From: JAGRCP01 sp942490705
Lineage (GTDB): Bacteria > Chloroflexota > Anaerolineae > Caldilineales > Caldilineaceae
Length of the DNA stretch: 64,000 nt
Assembly: GCA_942490705.1 (NCBI GenBank)
Contig: CALNXY010000003.1
Coordinates: forward strand, 62,001-126,000
Reading direction: 5' to 3'
Made by a program: the position numbers and the translations under genes. Below the pieces are notes generated by a model. It had not been told where the DNA came from. It worked only from the letters and a program-made list of their open reading frames with translations, and searched no databases. Below, piece by piece: positions 51,968-59,684 of this stretch. The stretch's first letter is position 1. Each line of letters begins with the position of its first letter.

Positions 51968-53719
51968 TTATTGGAAGAAGCCGTTTTCGATCGTGAGACA
52001 GAACTCGATGGCAACGCCTGAATCATTGACAATCGTCAGGTAGAAGTCGCCCACGGGCCGTCCAATTGCGGCCACCAAGCGGTTGGTGGCGTCGGGGGCC
52101 GGCACGCCGGCCTCAATGTGATGCTCACGCGGCTGATCCGCCTCCTCGACGATGCGCGTAAATTGGGCGCGATCGGAGAGATAGAGGTTGAGCCGATCAC
52201 TGCCCAGTTCGCCGGGCGGCGCGCTGTACACCGTGAGCACAACTGCCATACGCTCGTCTTGATTATAAGCAGCAATGGGCCCACCATAATACTTGGCCTG
52301 ATGCTCGAGACTTCCGCTCAAACCCGTCGGGCACTGGGCCAGCGCTGTCGGTGTGGGGGCGGGTGTTGGGCTCGAGGTCGATGTTGCTGTGGGCGCTGGC
52401 GCCGCTGGTGTCGCAGTTGGGCTTGGCGCTGCTGTGGCCGTGCTGGTTGGCTGCAGGGGTGACCTTGTCGGAGCTATGGGCGCCACAGACGTCACCGTGG
52501 CTGTACCTGTCACTGTGCCTGTCACTGTTGACGTGATGGAAACGTCTCCCGCAACAGGGGTCGGCGTCAACCGGCGGATTGGCGCCGTGTCGGTGGCAGG
52601 GATGGTCGTTGTTATCGCCGTGCTGATTAGAACAGGCAGGCTGGGGGCCGTAGACGTGGCCGGCGCTGTCACAACCAATGTTGCAATCGCCGTCGCTGAT
52701 ATCGGCTCGCCGATTTCCGGCGGCAGCGGCGTGCTGCTGATATCGGCCGCGCCCGGCGTGGCGGTGACAGTCGCCGGCACTGTAAGCGAGATCGGTACGC
52801 CAATCTCCGGCGCCGGCGTAGGAGCCAAGACGCTGCCCACCGGCGTCCCCGTCAGCGAAATCGTGACGAGCGCGCTAATGGGGCCCGTGCTGGAAATCGG
52901 AGCACCGATCTCGGGCGCGGGCGTGACCGTCTGCAGCGCTGGTTGGAGGATCGGCGCAGGCGTCGGCGAAGGCAAGCGCAGGGCACGGTTCGGTTCTTCG
53001 TCGGCGGCGAGCGCGCCTGCTGCGACGGCAGCTGCAGCGGACGCAAGTTGCGGCTCTGCCGGCGTGGTCAGCAAGCTAGCGGGCGCCGGGGTTACGGTTA
53101 CATCGGGGACAACGGTCGCCTCTATTTCAGCATCCGCAACGTCTAGGTTGGGCGCTGGGCGAAAGACGTCCGGTTCTAGCGCCTGATCAACACGCGTGGA
53201 GGTAGGCGCCTGTTGCGTTGCCTCCGAGGCCGGCGACTCTGCTTCTGCCTCTGCCTCGACTTCGGGCGCGGTCTGGATTGATTGATCTGTGATCTCTCCC
53301 TCATCCGCCAATGGCCCAGGGGCGAGAGCTGGAGCGGACTCTACATCCGCTTCGTCGCTGATGGCTTCCCCTCCAGTGCCATCCACAACAACAGCAGCGG
53401 CCTGCGCGCTGGGGATTTGTGTGACGGTTGCAGGCGGCTGGGTCGGCATGGCACGGGCAATTTCCGCGGCCGTGGGCTGGGCGGCAAGCGCCACTGCTGT
53501 GACCGTGGCCTGCCGAAAGAAGCTCTCGACTCGTGTCCGATCCTGGGAGATAGCGAGACTAAAGAGCAGCACGATCGCGCCGCTGCTCAGCAGCAGTAGC
53601 GAGATTTCCCAGAAGCGCCAGGGACGACGGGGGCGTGATGGCGGCGGTGAGGAGTCATTCACAATGGTCGAGTACCTGGTGGCTGCAATGGATCGTTGCC
53701 CTGACGAAACTTTGTTCAC
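51968..53719 (-). CDS. Membrane-anchored Pro/Thr/Ala-rich protein with C-terminal beta domain
   Basis: Up to 583 aa; start uncertain (GTG at 53719 or later). One transmembrane helix (about 37-58) after a basic Pro/Arg region leaves the bulk outside the cell. About 370 residues are low-complexity Pro/Thr/Ala/Val, including three spaced repeats PEIGAPIS, PEIGVPIS and PEIGEPIS. The last 120 residues form a compact domain (CPTGLSGSLEHQAKYY to LTIENGFFQ) with two terminal Cys that may pair; it recalls beta-sandwich pre-peptidase C-terminal domains. No function is known. The gene lies upstream of the LarA-like gene, same strand. Confidence 0.65.
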   Translation of the reverse strand: MNKVSSGQRSIAATRYSTIVNDSSPPPSRPRRPWRFWEISLLLLSSGAIVLLFSLAISQDRTRVESFFRQATVTAVALAAQPTAAEIARAMPTQPPATVTQIPSAQAAAVVVDGTGGEAISDEADVESAPALAPGPLADEGEITDQSIQTAPEVEAEAEAESPASEATQQAPTSTRVDQALEPDVFRPAPNLDVADAEIEATVVPDVTVTPAPASLLTTPAEPQLASAAAAVAAGALAADEEPNRALRLPSPTPAPILQPALQTVTPAPEIGAPISSTGPISALVTISLTGTPVGSVLAPTPAPEIGVPISLTVPATVTATPGAADISSTPLPPEIGEPISATAIATLVVTAPATSTAPSLPVLISTAITTTIPATDTAPIRRLTPTPVAGDVSITSTVTGTVTGTATVTSVAPIAPTRSPLQPTSTATAAPSPTATPAAPAPTATSTSSPTPAPTPTALAQCPTGLSGSLEHQAKYYGGPIAAYNQDERMAVVLTVYSAPPGELGSDRLNLYLSDRAQFTRIVEEADQPREHHIEAGVPAPDATNRLVAAIGRPVGDFYLTIVNDSGVAIEFCLTIENGFFQ

Positions 53720-53913
53720 CGGGCGAACGAATGGTGCTGAAGTCGTCGGTGGCTACGGCTTCAACAGCCCAAAGTGTACCATTTACCCGATTTTTGCCGC
53801 AATTTGGCATTATGGGCTGCGGCTCTGGGAAAACGCGTAGATTGGCCTTTTTGACCGCGGTAACGCATCTTCACAGCTCTCCGCTAGGCCAAGCAACTCT
53901 GTTGCAAGTGTGG

Positions 53914-53989
53914 GGGCATCCCATTTTCGGGGCGGTGTACGAACGGACGGGTCGCTTTCTTTAGAGTAGTCTCCCAAACGTGGTATGCA
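53914..53989 (+). repeat. 76-bp intergenic element, copy 3
   Basis: Same length as copy 2 and aligned with it without gaps in the core CGAACGGAC-x-GGTCGCTTT block. The -10 box of the next promoter begins 42 bp after its end. The remainder of 53720-54121 shows no gene. Confidence 0.75.
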
Positions 53990-54008
53990 TCGCGCGAGTT
54001 TGACGCGG

Positions 54009-54037
54009 TTGCACAATCGTTGCACGGCGGCTACAAT
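54009..54037 (+). promoter_or_regulatory. Promoter of the DUF1269 gene
   Basis: TTGCAC (54009-54014), a 17-bp spacer and TACAAT (54032-54037). Transcription would start near 54044, about 78 nt before the ATG. Confidence 0.6.
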
Positions 54038-54121
54038 TTGCTCACTTGTTTGGCAAATCGTGCGAAACATTCGACAGTGTATCAATGTGACCGCTCAACC
54101 ATAGTGCCCGGGAGGTACAGC

Positions 54122-54694
54122 ATGTCTGAAAATCTAAATGAACAAGTTGTGGTCGGCTATTTCGCCAATGCCGATGCCGCTGACGTCGCCGCCAAGGCGC
54201 TGATGTCATGGGATGACGCCAATGACGATATCAAGCTCGGTACCATGGGGCGCCTGGTGGAGAAGGAGAATGGCGATCTGGAAGCGAAGCATTACGGCCA
54301 TGCCCGCTCCGGGCGCGGTGCGCTGATCGGTGGTGCAATCGGGATCGTGGGCGCCGCGTTCACGGGCGGTCTATCAATTCTGGCCGGTACGCTGCTGGGT
54401 GGCGTTACCGGGGGCGCCGTGGGCAAGTTGACCGAGGGCGACCTGGGTATGACCGATGACTATCTGAACGAAGTCAAAGCCAAGATGAGCGCCGGCAATG
54501 CTGCGCTCGTTGTCCTCTGCGATGATTTCGAGGCAGAGCCGACCATGGCCAAGATTGAAGAACTGGGGGGCGAAGCACATGGTTTTGGCGTCTCAAAAGA
54601 GGTGCTGGAGTCGGTTCATAACATGCGGGTCGAGCATTACAGTGACAAAAAGCAGATGCAGAACGACACGTATATGATCTCCGGCATGCCATAG
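54122..54694 (+). CDS. DUF1269-like protein with Gly-rich hairpin helices
   Basis: 190 aa from the ATG at 54122, with GGGAGG 7 nt upstream. The N-terminal part VVVGYFANADAADVAAKAL resembles the ferredoxin-like fold of DUF1269. A Gly/Ala-rich stretch (ALIGGAIGIVGAAFTGGLSILAG and following) can form a membrane-embedded helical hairpin like glycine-zipper proteins. The C-terminal part repeats an alpha/beta pattern (ALVVLCDDFEAEPTMAKIEELGG). Proteins of this type are often stress-induced; here the promoter carries the 76-bp element. Function unknown. Confidence 0.75.
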   Translation: MSENLNEQVVVGYFANADAADVAAKALMSWDDANDDIKLGTMGRLVEKENGDLEAKHYGHARSGRGALIGGAIGIVGAAFTGGLSILAGTLLGGVTGGAVGKLTEGDLGMTDDYLNEVKAKMSAGNAALVVLCDDFEAEPTMAKIEELGGEAHGFGVSKEVLESVHNMRVEHYSDKKQMQNDTYMISGMP

Positions 54695-54727
54695 TCGTAC
54701 GAACAGTTCACCATCGCAATACAGAGC

Positions 54728-54760
54728 AAGCCTGGCCTTCTGACAGGTCGGGCTTTTGTT
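54728..54760 (+). terminator. Rho-independent terminator of the DUF1269 gene
   Basis: A 10-bp stem with two G-U pairs (AAGCCTGGCC with GGTCGGGCTT) and an 8-nt loop is followed by TTGTTTAT. Confidence 0.7.
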
Positions 54761-54822
54761 TATCTGGGCTCGTTTCTTGATCATAGCGTCAACGGTTTCC
54801 TGTTTCGACCACGCAATCGCCG

Positions 54823-55473
54823 TCACGCTCGGCCCATACCGGCGTCGCGGGCGCGAATGATGGCTTGCGCCCTGTCCGCCACCTGAAGCTTGCTAAAGAT
54901 GTTCGAGATGTGATTGCGTACGGTCTTGGCAGCGACGTTGAGTCGTACGGCAATTTCGGAATTGTTGTATCCTTGGGCAACCAGATCCAAAACCTCGTAC
55001 TCGCGGGCCGTTAACTCGGGGAAGGCAGTAACCGGGAGCGCAGGCCGCGGCTGAGCAAAGAACTGGGTCAGACGTCGTGCCACGGATGGTCCGAACAGCG
55101 CCTCGCCGCGAGCAACGGCTTGGATGACGCGCATCATCTCCTCATGATCGGCGCCTTTGAGCACATAGCCCCGCGCGCCGGCGCGCATGGCGGCAAAGAC
55201 AGATTCATCATCTTCGAACATTGTCACCATAATGACGCCAATATGGGGGCTTGCACGAACAATGGCGCGGGTAGCCTCGACACCGTTCATGTCGGGCATT
55301 TGGATGTCCATCAGTACGATGTCCGGTTGTAGCGCCTCGGCCTGGGTGATGGCCTCAGCGCCGGTCGCTGCCTCGCCCGCCACCTCCACGTCAGCTTGAG
55401 CCGCCAACAAGGCCGTCAGCCCGGAGCGGAAGAGTGGATGGTCATCGGCAATTACAATTCGTGTGGCTTCCAT
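54823..55473 (-). CDS. NarL/FixJ-type response regulator
   Basis: 216 aa. The receiver domain (1-120) has the acidic pair of IADDHPLF, the phospho-acceptor Asp in VLMDIQMPDMNG, Thr in MVTMFED and Lys in YVLKGAD. The LuxR-type HTH (about 150-210) reads LTAREYEVLDLVAQGYNNSEIAVRLNV, then KTVRNHISNIFSKL. It should bind DNA as a dimer when phosphorylated. Its cognate kinase would normally be the adjacent upstream gene, but only the C-terminal part of that kinase remains (55492-56019), so it may be an orphan regulator. Confidence 0.93.
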   Translation of the reverse strand: MEATRIVIADDHPLFRSGLTALLAAQADVEVAGEAATGAEAITQAEALQPDIVLMDIQMPDMNGVEATRAIVRASPHIGVIMVTMFEDDESVFAAMRAGARGYVLKGADHEEMMRVIQAVARGEALFGPSVARRLTQFFAQPRPALPVTAFPELTAREYEVLDLVAQGYNNSEIAVRLNVAAKTVRNHISNIFSKLQVADRAQAIIRARDAGMGRA

Positions 55474-55491
55474 GTTTGTTGCCGGCGCTCC

Positions 55492-56019
55492 TTATGGGCG
55501 TGGTGATGGCGCAGTAAGGGGCAGGCGGACTGTGACGCACGTGCCGCCATCCGGCAGCGCTGTAATCACACAGCTGCCGCCCAACTCCTTGGCTCGTTCG
55601 CGCATGGAAGTGAGCCCGATGCCGGCTCCTGCTCCCTGCTCAATGCCGTTGCCGTTATCCGTGATGGTCATGTGGAGTGCGTCATCTGCCTGGAGCATGA
55701 TGTGGCACCTTGTGGCCTGGGCGTGATGGGCCACGTTGGTGAGCGCCTCCAACGCGATTCGGTACGCGGCTACCTCCGCTGCCGCTGACAGTGGCGGTAG
55801 TGCGCCGTCGGTTGTCACAGCAACCGCTAGGCCGCCTAACTCACCCCGAGCCGTCGCATGATCGCGCAGGGCAGAGACCAGCCCAAGCTGGTCTAGCGCA
55901 GGCGGGCGCAGGCCGTAGACGAGACGCCTCAGATCCGCCAACGCTTCCTGACTCTCTTGCTTGTATTCGCGCAGCAGGTTCTCGGCACGTTTTCGCTGGC
56001 TCGTCGAACGGTCGAGTGA
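55492..56019 (-). pseudogene. Sensor histidine kinase, C-terminal fragment only
   Basis: The minus-strand frame is open from a TAG at 56022 to the stop at 55492. It encodes the end of a HisKA_3 dimerisation helix (LADLRRLVYGLRPPALDQLGL) and a complete ATP-binding domain with N box LEALTNVAHHA, G1 DNGNGI and G2 GIGLTSMRERAKELGG. The helix with the phospho-acceptor His and all sensor domains are missing; beyond 56022 the sequence is the leader of citE. Such a protein could bind ATP but not phosphorylate itself. Truncation by recombination next to citE is the simplest reading. Confidence 0.7.
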
Positions 56020-56108
56020 CTATCACCCCCAATTTGTCCGACCCTGCGCAGTTTGGGTATTCTGCTAGCAATAACCGTTACGAGATTTCAGTTGTTGAGG
56101 AGGCAGTC

Positions 56109-57053
56109 ATGTCGCTCATAGACTTCGAACGCCCCACCCGCCTCATGCGCTCCATGCTCTTTGTGCCCGGCACGCGTTACGATATGGCCGGCAAGGCTGC
56201 AGCCAGCGCAGCCGATGCTGTCTGTCTGGATCTCGAAGACGCGGTAGCCCCGGAAGAGAAAGACGCCGCGCGCGATGTAGTCATCCAGGCCCTCCATGAA
56301 ATCGACTTTGGCTCGCGCACGCGTATCGTACGCATCAACGGCCTGGAGACGCCCTACGCCTACCGCGATCTGGCTGACGTGGTCGAAGCCGCGGGCGACC
56401 GCATCGACCTGATCATGCTGCCCAAAGCCAACGGGCCGGAAGACGTCCGCTTCGTGGCGACCTTTCTCACACAGGTTGAGCAGCATCAAGGCTGGATGCG
56501 TCCCATCGGCATTGAAGCGCAGATCGAAACCGCGGCGGGCTTTCTCAACGCACGCGAACTGGCCGCGGCCTCACCGCGCCTGGAGGCGCTGATCTTTGGG
56601 CCCGGCGATTTTGCCGCTTCCATGCGGATGCCCTCGGCCGGCATCGGTGAGTTCGACGTCTATGATGAGGGCTATCCCGGTCACCGCTGGCACGCGGTCA
56701 TGCAGATGATTGTCGCGGCGGCGCGCGCCAACGGACTGCGCGCCATGGACGGCCCCTACGCCGCCTTTCGCGACGACGAGGGGCTGATCCGCTCGGGGAG
56801 CATCGCCCGGGCCATGGGCTTCGACGGCAAGCAGTGCATCCATCCAGCCCAGCTGCGTGTAGTCAATGAGCTCTTTGCCCCGGGCGAAGACGAGGTGGCC
56901 CATGCCCGGCGCATTGTCGATGCGTATGAAGCGGCGCTGGCAGCGGGCCGCGGCGCCATCAGCGTGGATGGCAAGATGGTCGACGCCGCCAACATCCGCA
57001 TGGCGCAGGTGACGCTGGCGCGCCAGCAGCAGATCGACGCGAGGCATCGCTAG
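56109..57053 (+). CDS. CitE-like (HpcH/HpaI family) acyl-CoA lyase
   Basis: 314 aa from the ATG at 56109, with GAGGAGG 6 nt upstream. The TIM barrel of the citrate-lyase beta/malyl-CoA lyase family is clear: RSMLFVPGTRYDMAGKAA, the acidic CLDLEDAV, RINGLETPY, IEAQIETAAGF (catalytic Glu) and FGPGDFAASM. The C-terminal lid has FDGKQCIHPAQ. Stand-alone members cleave (methyl)malyl-CoA or hydrolyse malyl-CoA or citramalyl-CoA. The MaoC gene one base after the stop codon supports a CoA-thioester pathway of beta-methylmalyl-CoA/mesaconyl-CoA type. Confidence 0.88.
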   Translation: MSLIDFERPTRLMRSMLFVPGTRYDMAGKAAASAADAVCLDLEDAVAPEEKDAARDVVIQALHEIDFGSRTRIVRINGLETPYAYRDLADVVEAAGDRIDLIMLPKANGPEDVRFVATFLTQVEQHQGWMRPIGIEAQIETAAGFLNARELAAASPRLEALIFGPGDFAASMRMPSAGIGEFDVYDEGYPGHRWHAVMQMIVAAARANGLRAMDGPYAAFRDDEGLIRSGSIARAMGFDGKQCIHPAQLRVVNELFAPGEDEVAHARRIVDAYEAALAAGRGAISVDGKMVDAANIRMAQVTLARQQQIDARHR

Positions 57054-57054
57054 C

Positions 57055-57531
57055 ATGGCCGGCAAATATTACGAGGAACTCCAAGTCGGCGCCGTGATCA
57101 AACACAGCCTGGGCCGCACCCTCACAGAGATGGACAACGTGCTCTTCTCGGCGCTGACGATGAACACCCAACCCCTTCACATCAACGAGGACTTTGCCGC
57201 CAGGGAGAGTGAGTTCGGTCGCCGCATCGTCAACGGCATCTTCACCCTCGGCTTGGCGGTAGGCATCACCGTACCCGAGTTGACTGAAGGCACGCTGGTC
57301 GCCAATCTGGGGTATGAAACAGTGACCCATCCGCATCCCCTCTTTCACGGCGATACCCTCTATGTCACCACCGAGGTGCTCGACAAGCGTCCGTCGCGGT
57401 CCCGTCCTGGCCAAGGGATCGTGCGCTTCCGCCACGTGGGGCGCAATCAGAACGGCGTGATCGTCATCGAGTTTGAGCGCAGTGCGTTGATGCGGATGCG
57501 CGGGAGTAGGGTTGTAGGGAAGTGGGGGTAA
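57055..57531 (+). CDS. MaoC-like dehydratase/hydratase
   Basis: 158-aa hot-dog-fold enzyme. The (R)-specific hydratase signature is partly seen: a helix after MNTQPLHINEDFA (the Asp/His motif, D-x-x-x-x-H-x, here N-x-x-P-L-H) and GRRIVNGIFTLGL. Members hydrate or dehydrate enoyl-CoA or mesaconyl-CoA. Placement one base after citE suggests coupling, with CitE cleaving the product this enzyme makes. Chloroflexus mesaconyl-CoA hydratase is longer, so identity with it is not claimed. The end runs into G-rich heptamer repeats. Confidence 0.85.
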   Translation: MAGKYYEELQVGAVIKHSLGRTLTEMDNVLFSALTMNTQPLHINEDFAARESEFGRRIVNGIFTLGLAVGITVPELTEGTLVANLGYETVTHPHPLFHGDTLYVTTEVLDKRPSRSRPGQGIVRFRHVGRNQNGVIVIEFERSALMRMRGSRVVGKWG

Positions 57532-57627
57532 GAGAATTGTGGCGTTGACGGCTTTGACGAATACCCGCGTGTTGTCTTTCTCGTGGTGCAGGATATGTAG
57601 ATAACACTTCGCGCTCCGCACGCCGCG

Positions 57628-58458
57628 TTACTTCACCGCGCCTGCGGTCAACCCACTAATCAACTGGCGCGAGAAGAGGATGTAGAGGATCAGGATAGGC
57701 AGCATGGCCAGGGTCAGCGAGGCGAGGATAGCGTTCCAGTCGGTGACAAATTGACCCAGGAACTGCTGCGCGCCCAGCGTGACGGTCTTGGTGCGTTCGC
57801 CCGGCGCCAGGATCAGCGGGAACCAGAGGTCGTTCCAAATAGGGATCATGGTGAAGACGGCAACGGTGGCGATGGCCGGGCGCACCAGGGGGAGAATCAG
57901 CGCAAAGATGCGGTATTCGCTGGCGCCGTCGATGCGCGCCGCGTCTTTTAGTTCGCGCGGGACCTGACGCATGAATTGCTGCAGAATGAAGATGGTCAGC
58001 GGCAGCCCCATGGCAGTGTAGACCAGGATCAGCGCAAAGAGCGTGTTGACCAGGCCCAGGCTCACCATGATGCGCAGAATGCTCACCGTGCCCAGACGGA
58101 TGGGAATCATGATGCCCAGTGCCAGGTAGATGCCCAGGAATGCATTGCCGGGGAAGCGATATTCGGAGAGCGCATAGGCCGCCATTGCCCCGGTTAGCAA
58201 GATCAGCGCCATCGCGACCAGCGTCACGATGAGGCTGTTTACAAAGTAGAGACCGAAGCTTGAACGCTGCAAGACCGTCTCGTATCCGCCCAGACTGAAA
58301 CTCTCTGGCAGAGGGGGCAAGAAGGGCGTATTGAAGATCGCCCGACGCTCCTTGAAAGAGTTCATCACCACCAGCACGACTGGAAAGAGTGCCAGCAGCG
58401 CAAAGGCGATCAGGATAATATAAGGAACAACCCGGCCAAGCCATCCAGTACGTGCCAT
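57628..58458 (-). CDS. Sugar ABC transporter permease, MalG type
   Basis: 276 aa with six predicted helices. The inner-loop EAA motif that contacts the ATPase is RELKDAARIDGASEYRIFALILPLVRP. The protein ends FSRQLISGLTAGAVK, typical for CUT1 permeases. Second permease of the transporter whose partner is at 58652 and whose binding protein is at 59685. The 193-bp gap between the two permeases is unusual and carries degenerate 'CCGCACTCCACAATCC' repeats. No ATPase gene is in the window; CUT1 systems often share one MsmK-like ATPase. Confidence 0.92.
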   Translation of the reverse strand: MARTGWLGRVVPYIILIAFALLALFPVVLVVMNSFKERRAIFNTPFLPPLPESFSLGGYETVLQRSSFGLYFVNSLIVTLVAMALILLTGAMAAYALSEYRFPGNAFLGIYLALGIMIPIRLGTVSILRIMVSLGLVNTLFALILVYTAMGLPLTIFILQQFMRQVPRELKDAARIDGASEYRIFALILPLVRPAIATVAVFTMIPIWNDLWFPLILAPGERTKTVTLGAQQFLGQFVTDWNAILASLTLAMLPILILYILFSRQLISGLTAGAVK

Positions 58459-58651
58459 AAGAAAAAATTGAGTCCTAGAGCATTAAGAGTAGTCGTCTAG
58501 CGATCAAGCATACCTAGCGCCAAGAAATTCACAGAGAAGATACAAAGCGCCACAGCAGCAACCCTTATCAAGTGACACCAGCATCGTATTTTCTAGCGGT
58601 CGACCCTACTACGCAAACAATCCGCACTCCACAATCCCCAACCCGAAATCC

Positions 58652-59587
58652 TCACAGCTCATACGTGGTCACGCGTCGCTGCCAGACAAACAGATAGATC
58701 AAAACACCGGCCAGAATAATAAGGAACATCATTGTTGCCACGGTTGCGCCCATATTGGGATCGCCAAGCTGAAGCTGCTGACCGAAAAAGGTGCGATAGA
58801 AGAAGGTGCCCAGAATATCAGTCGAGAAATTGGGGCCAGCCAGAGCGCCCTGCGTCGTATAGATCAGATCAAACGCATTGAAATTACCGACGTAGGTCAA
58901 GATCGTCACGATGCCCACCGTAGGCAAGATGAGCGGAAACTTCACGCGCCAGAACGCGGTCCAGTACGTTGCGCCGTCTACCAGCGCCGCTTCTATCAAT
59001 TCCTCGGGGATGGAGATGAGGGCGGCGTAGAAGAGCAGCATAGGAATGCCAATGAATTGCCAAACGGAGATGAGCGCGAGCGTGACCAGCGCCGTGCTTT
59101 CCAGCCCGAGCCACGGACGGAAGAGCGATTCGAGTCCCACGAGGCCGAGCAGATCGCGCGCAATGCCCCACAGCGGGCTGAGGATGAGTTGCCAGACAAA
59201 GCCCACGATCACGAAAGAGAGCATAGTGGGCAGAAAGTAGACCGTGCGGAAAAAGCCCTTGCCGCGCACGGCGGGCTGGGTCAGCAGCGCCGCCAGGAGC
59301 AGACCAATCGGATTCTGTACGAAGAAGTGCACCGCAAAGAAAATGAAGTTGTTCTTGAGCGCATTCCAGAAGCGGGGCGACCAGAGTTCGTTGGTCAGCA
59401 ACGTGACGTAATTCTGTAACCCGACAAAGGAGTCTGCCTGACCCGGCGCAGAGGTGAAGAAGCTCATGCGCATGGAGTCGACCAGCGGTAGAACCATAAA
59501 TGCCGTGTAGACCAAGGTTGCGGGCACGAGAAAAACGACGATGTGCCAGGGAAATGGTTTGCGCTTGCGTGGTGCGTTTTCAGCCAT
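58652..59587 (-). CDS. Sugar ABC transporter permease, MalF type
   Basis: 311 aa. Cytoplasmic basic start (RKRKPFPW) and six helices, with the periplasmic segment shorter than in Escherichia coli MalF. The EAA loop reads PEELIEAALVDGATYWTAFWRVKFPLILP. With the MalG-type protein it forms the membrane channel for a sugar or oligosaccharide. It lies downstream of the binding protein, separated by a perfect 32-bp palindrome that would lower permease expression relative to the binding protein. Confidence 0.92.
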   Translation of the reverse strand: MAENAPRKRKPFPWHIVVFLVPATLVYTAFMVLPLVDSMRMSFFTSAPGQADSFVGLQNYVTLLTNELWSPRFWNALKNNFIFFAVHFFVQNPIGLLLAALLTQPAVRGKGFFRTVYFLPTMLSFVIVGFVWQLILSPLWGIARDLLGLVGLESLFRPWLGLESTALVTLALISVWQFIGIPMLLFYAALISIPEELIEAALVDGATYWTAFWRVKFPLILPTVGIVTILTYVGNFNAFDLIYTTQGALAGPNFSTDILGTFFYRTFFGQQLQLGDPNMGATVATMMFLIILAGVLIYLFVWQRRVTTYEL

Positions 59588-59628
59588 AACGCTCGTCGTG
59601 GGGTGGGTGAAAGGCTAGAGAGCGGCGC

Positions 59629-59660
59629 ATTGGATCCAATGCGCCGCTCTGACCTAAATT
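59629..59660 (-). terminator. Perfect 32-bp palindrome between binding-protein and permease genes
   Basis: AGAGCGGCGCATTGGA followed by its exact complement. Intercistronic stem-loops here usually stabilise the upstream message or attenuate readthrough. No long T-run follows on the minus strand. Confidence 0.7.
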
Positions 59661-59684
59661 GATGCTACATCACTGCAACGACAG

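Noticed and set aside
52353..53186. 277-aa plus-strand Val/Gly-rich frame
   Set aside because: It is the antisense shadow of the Pro/Thr-rich low-complexity region and has no domain or ribosome site.
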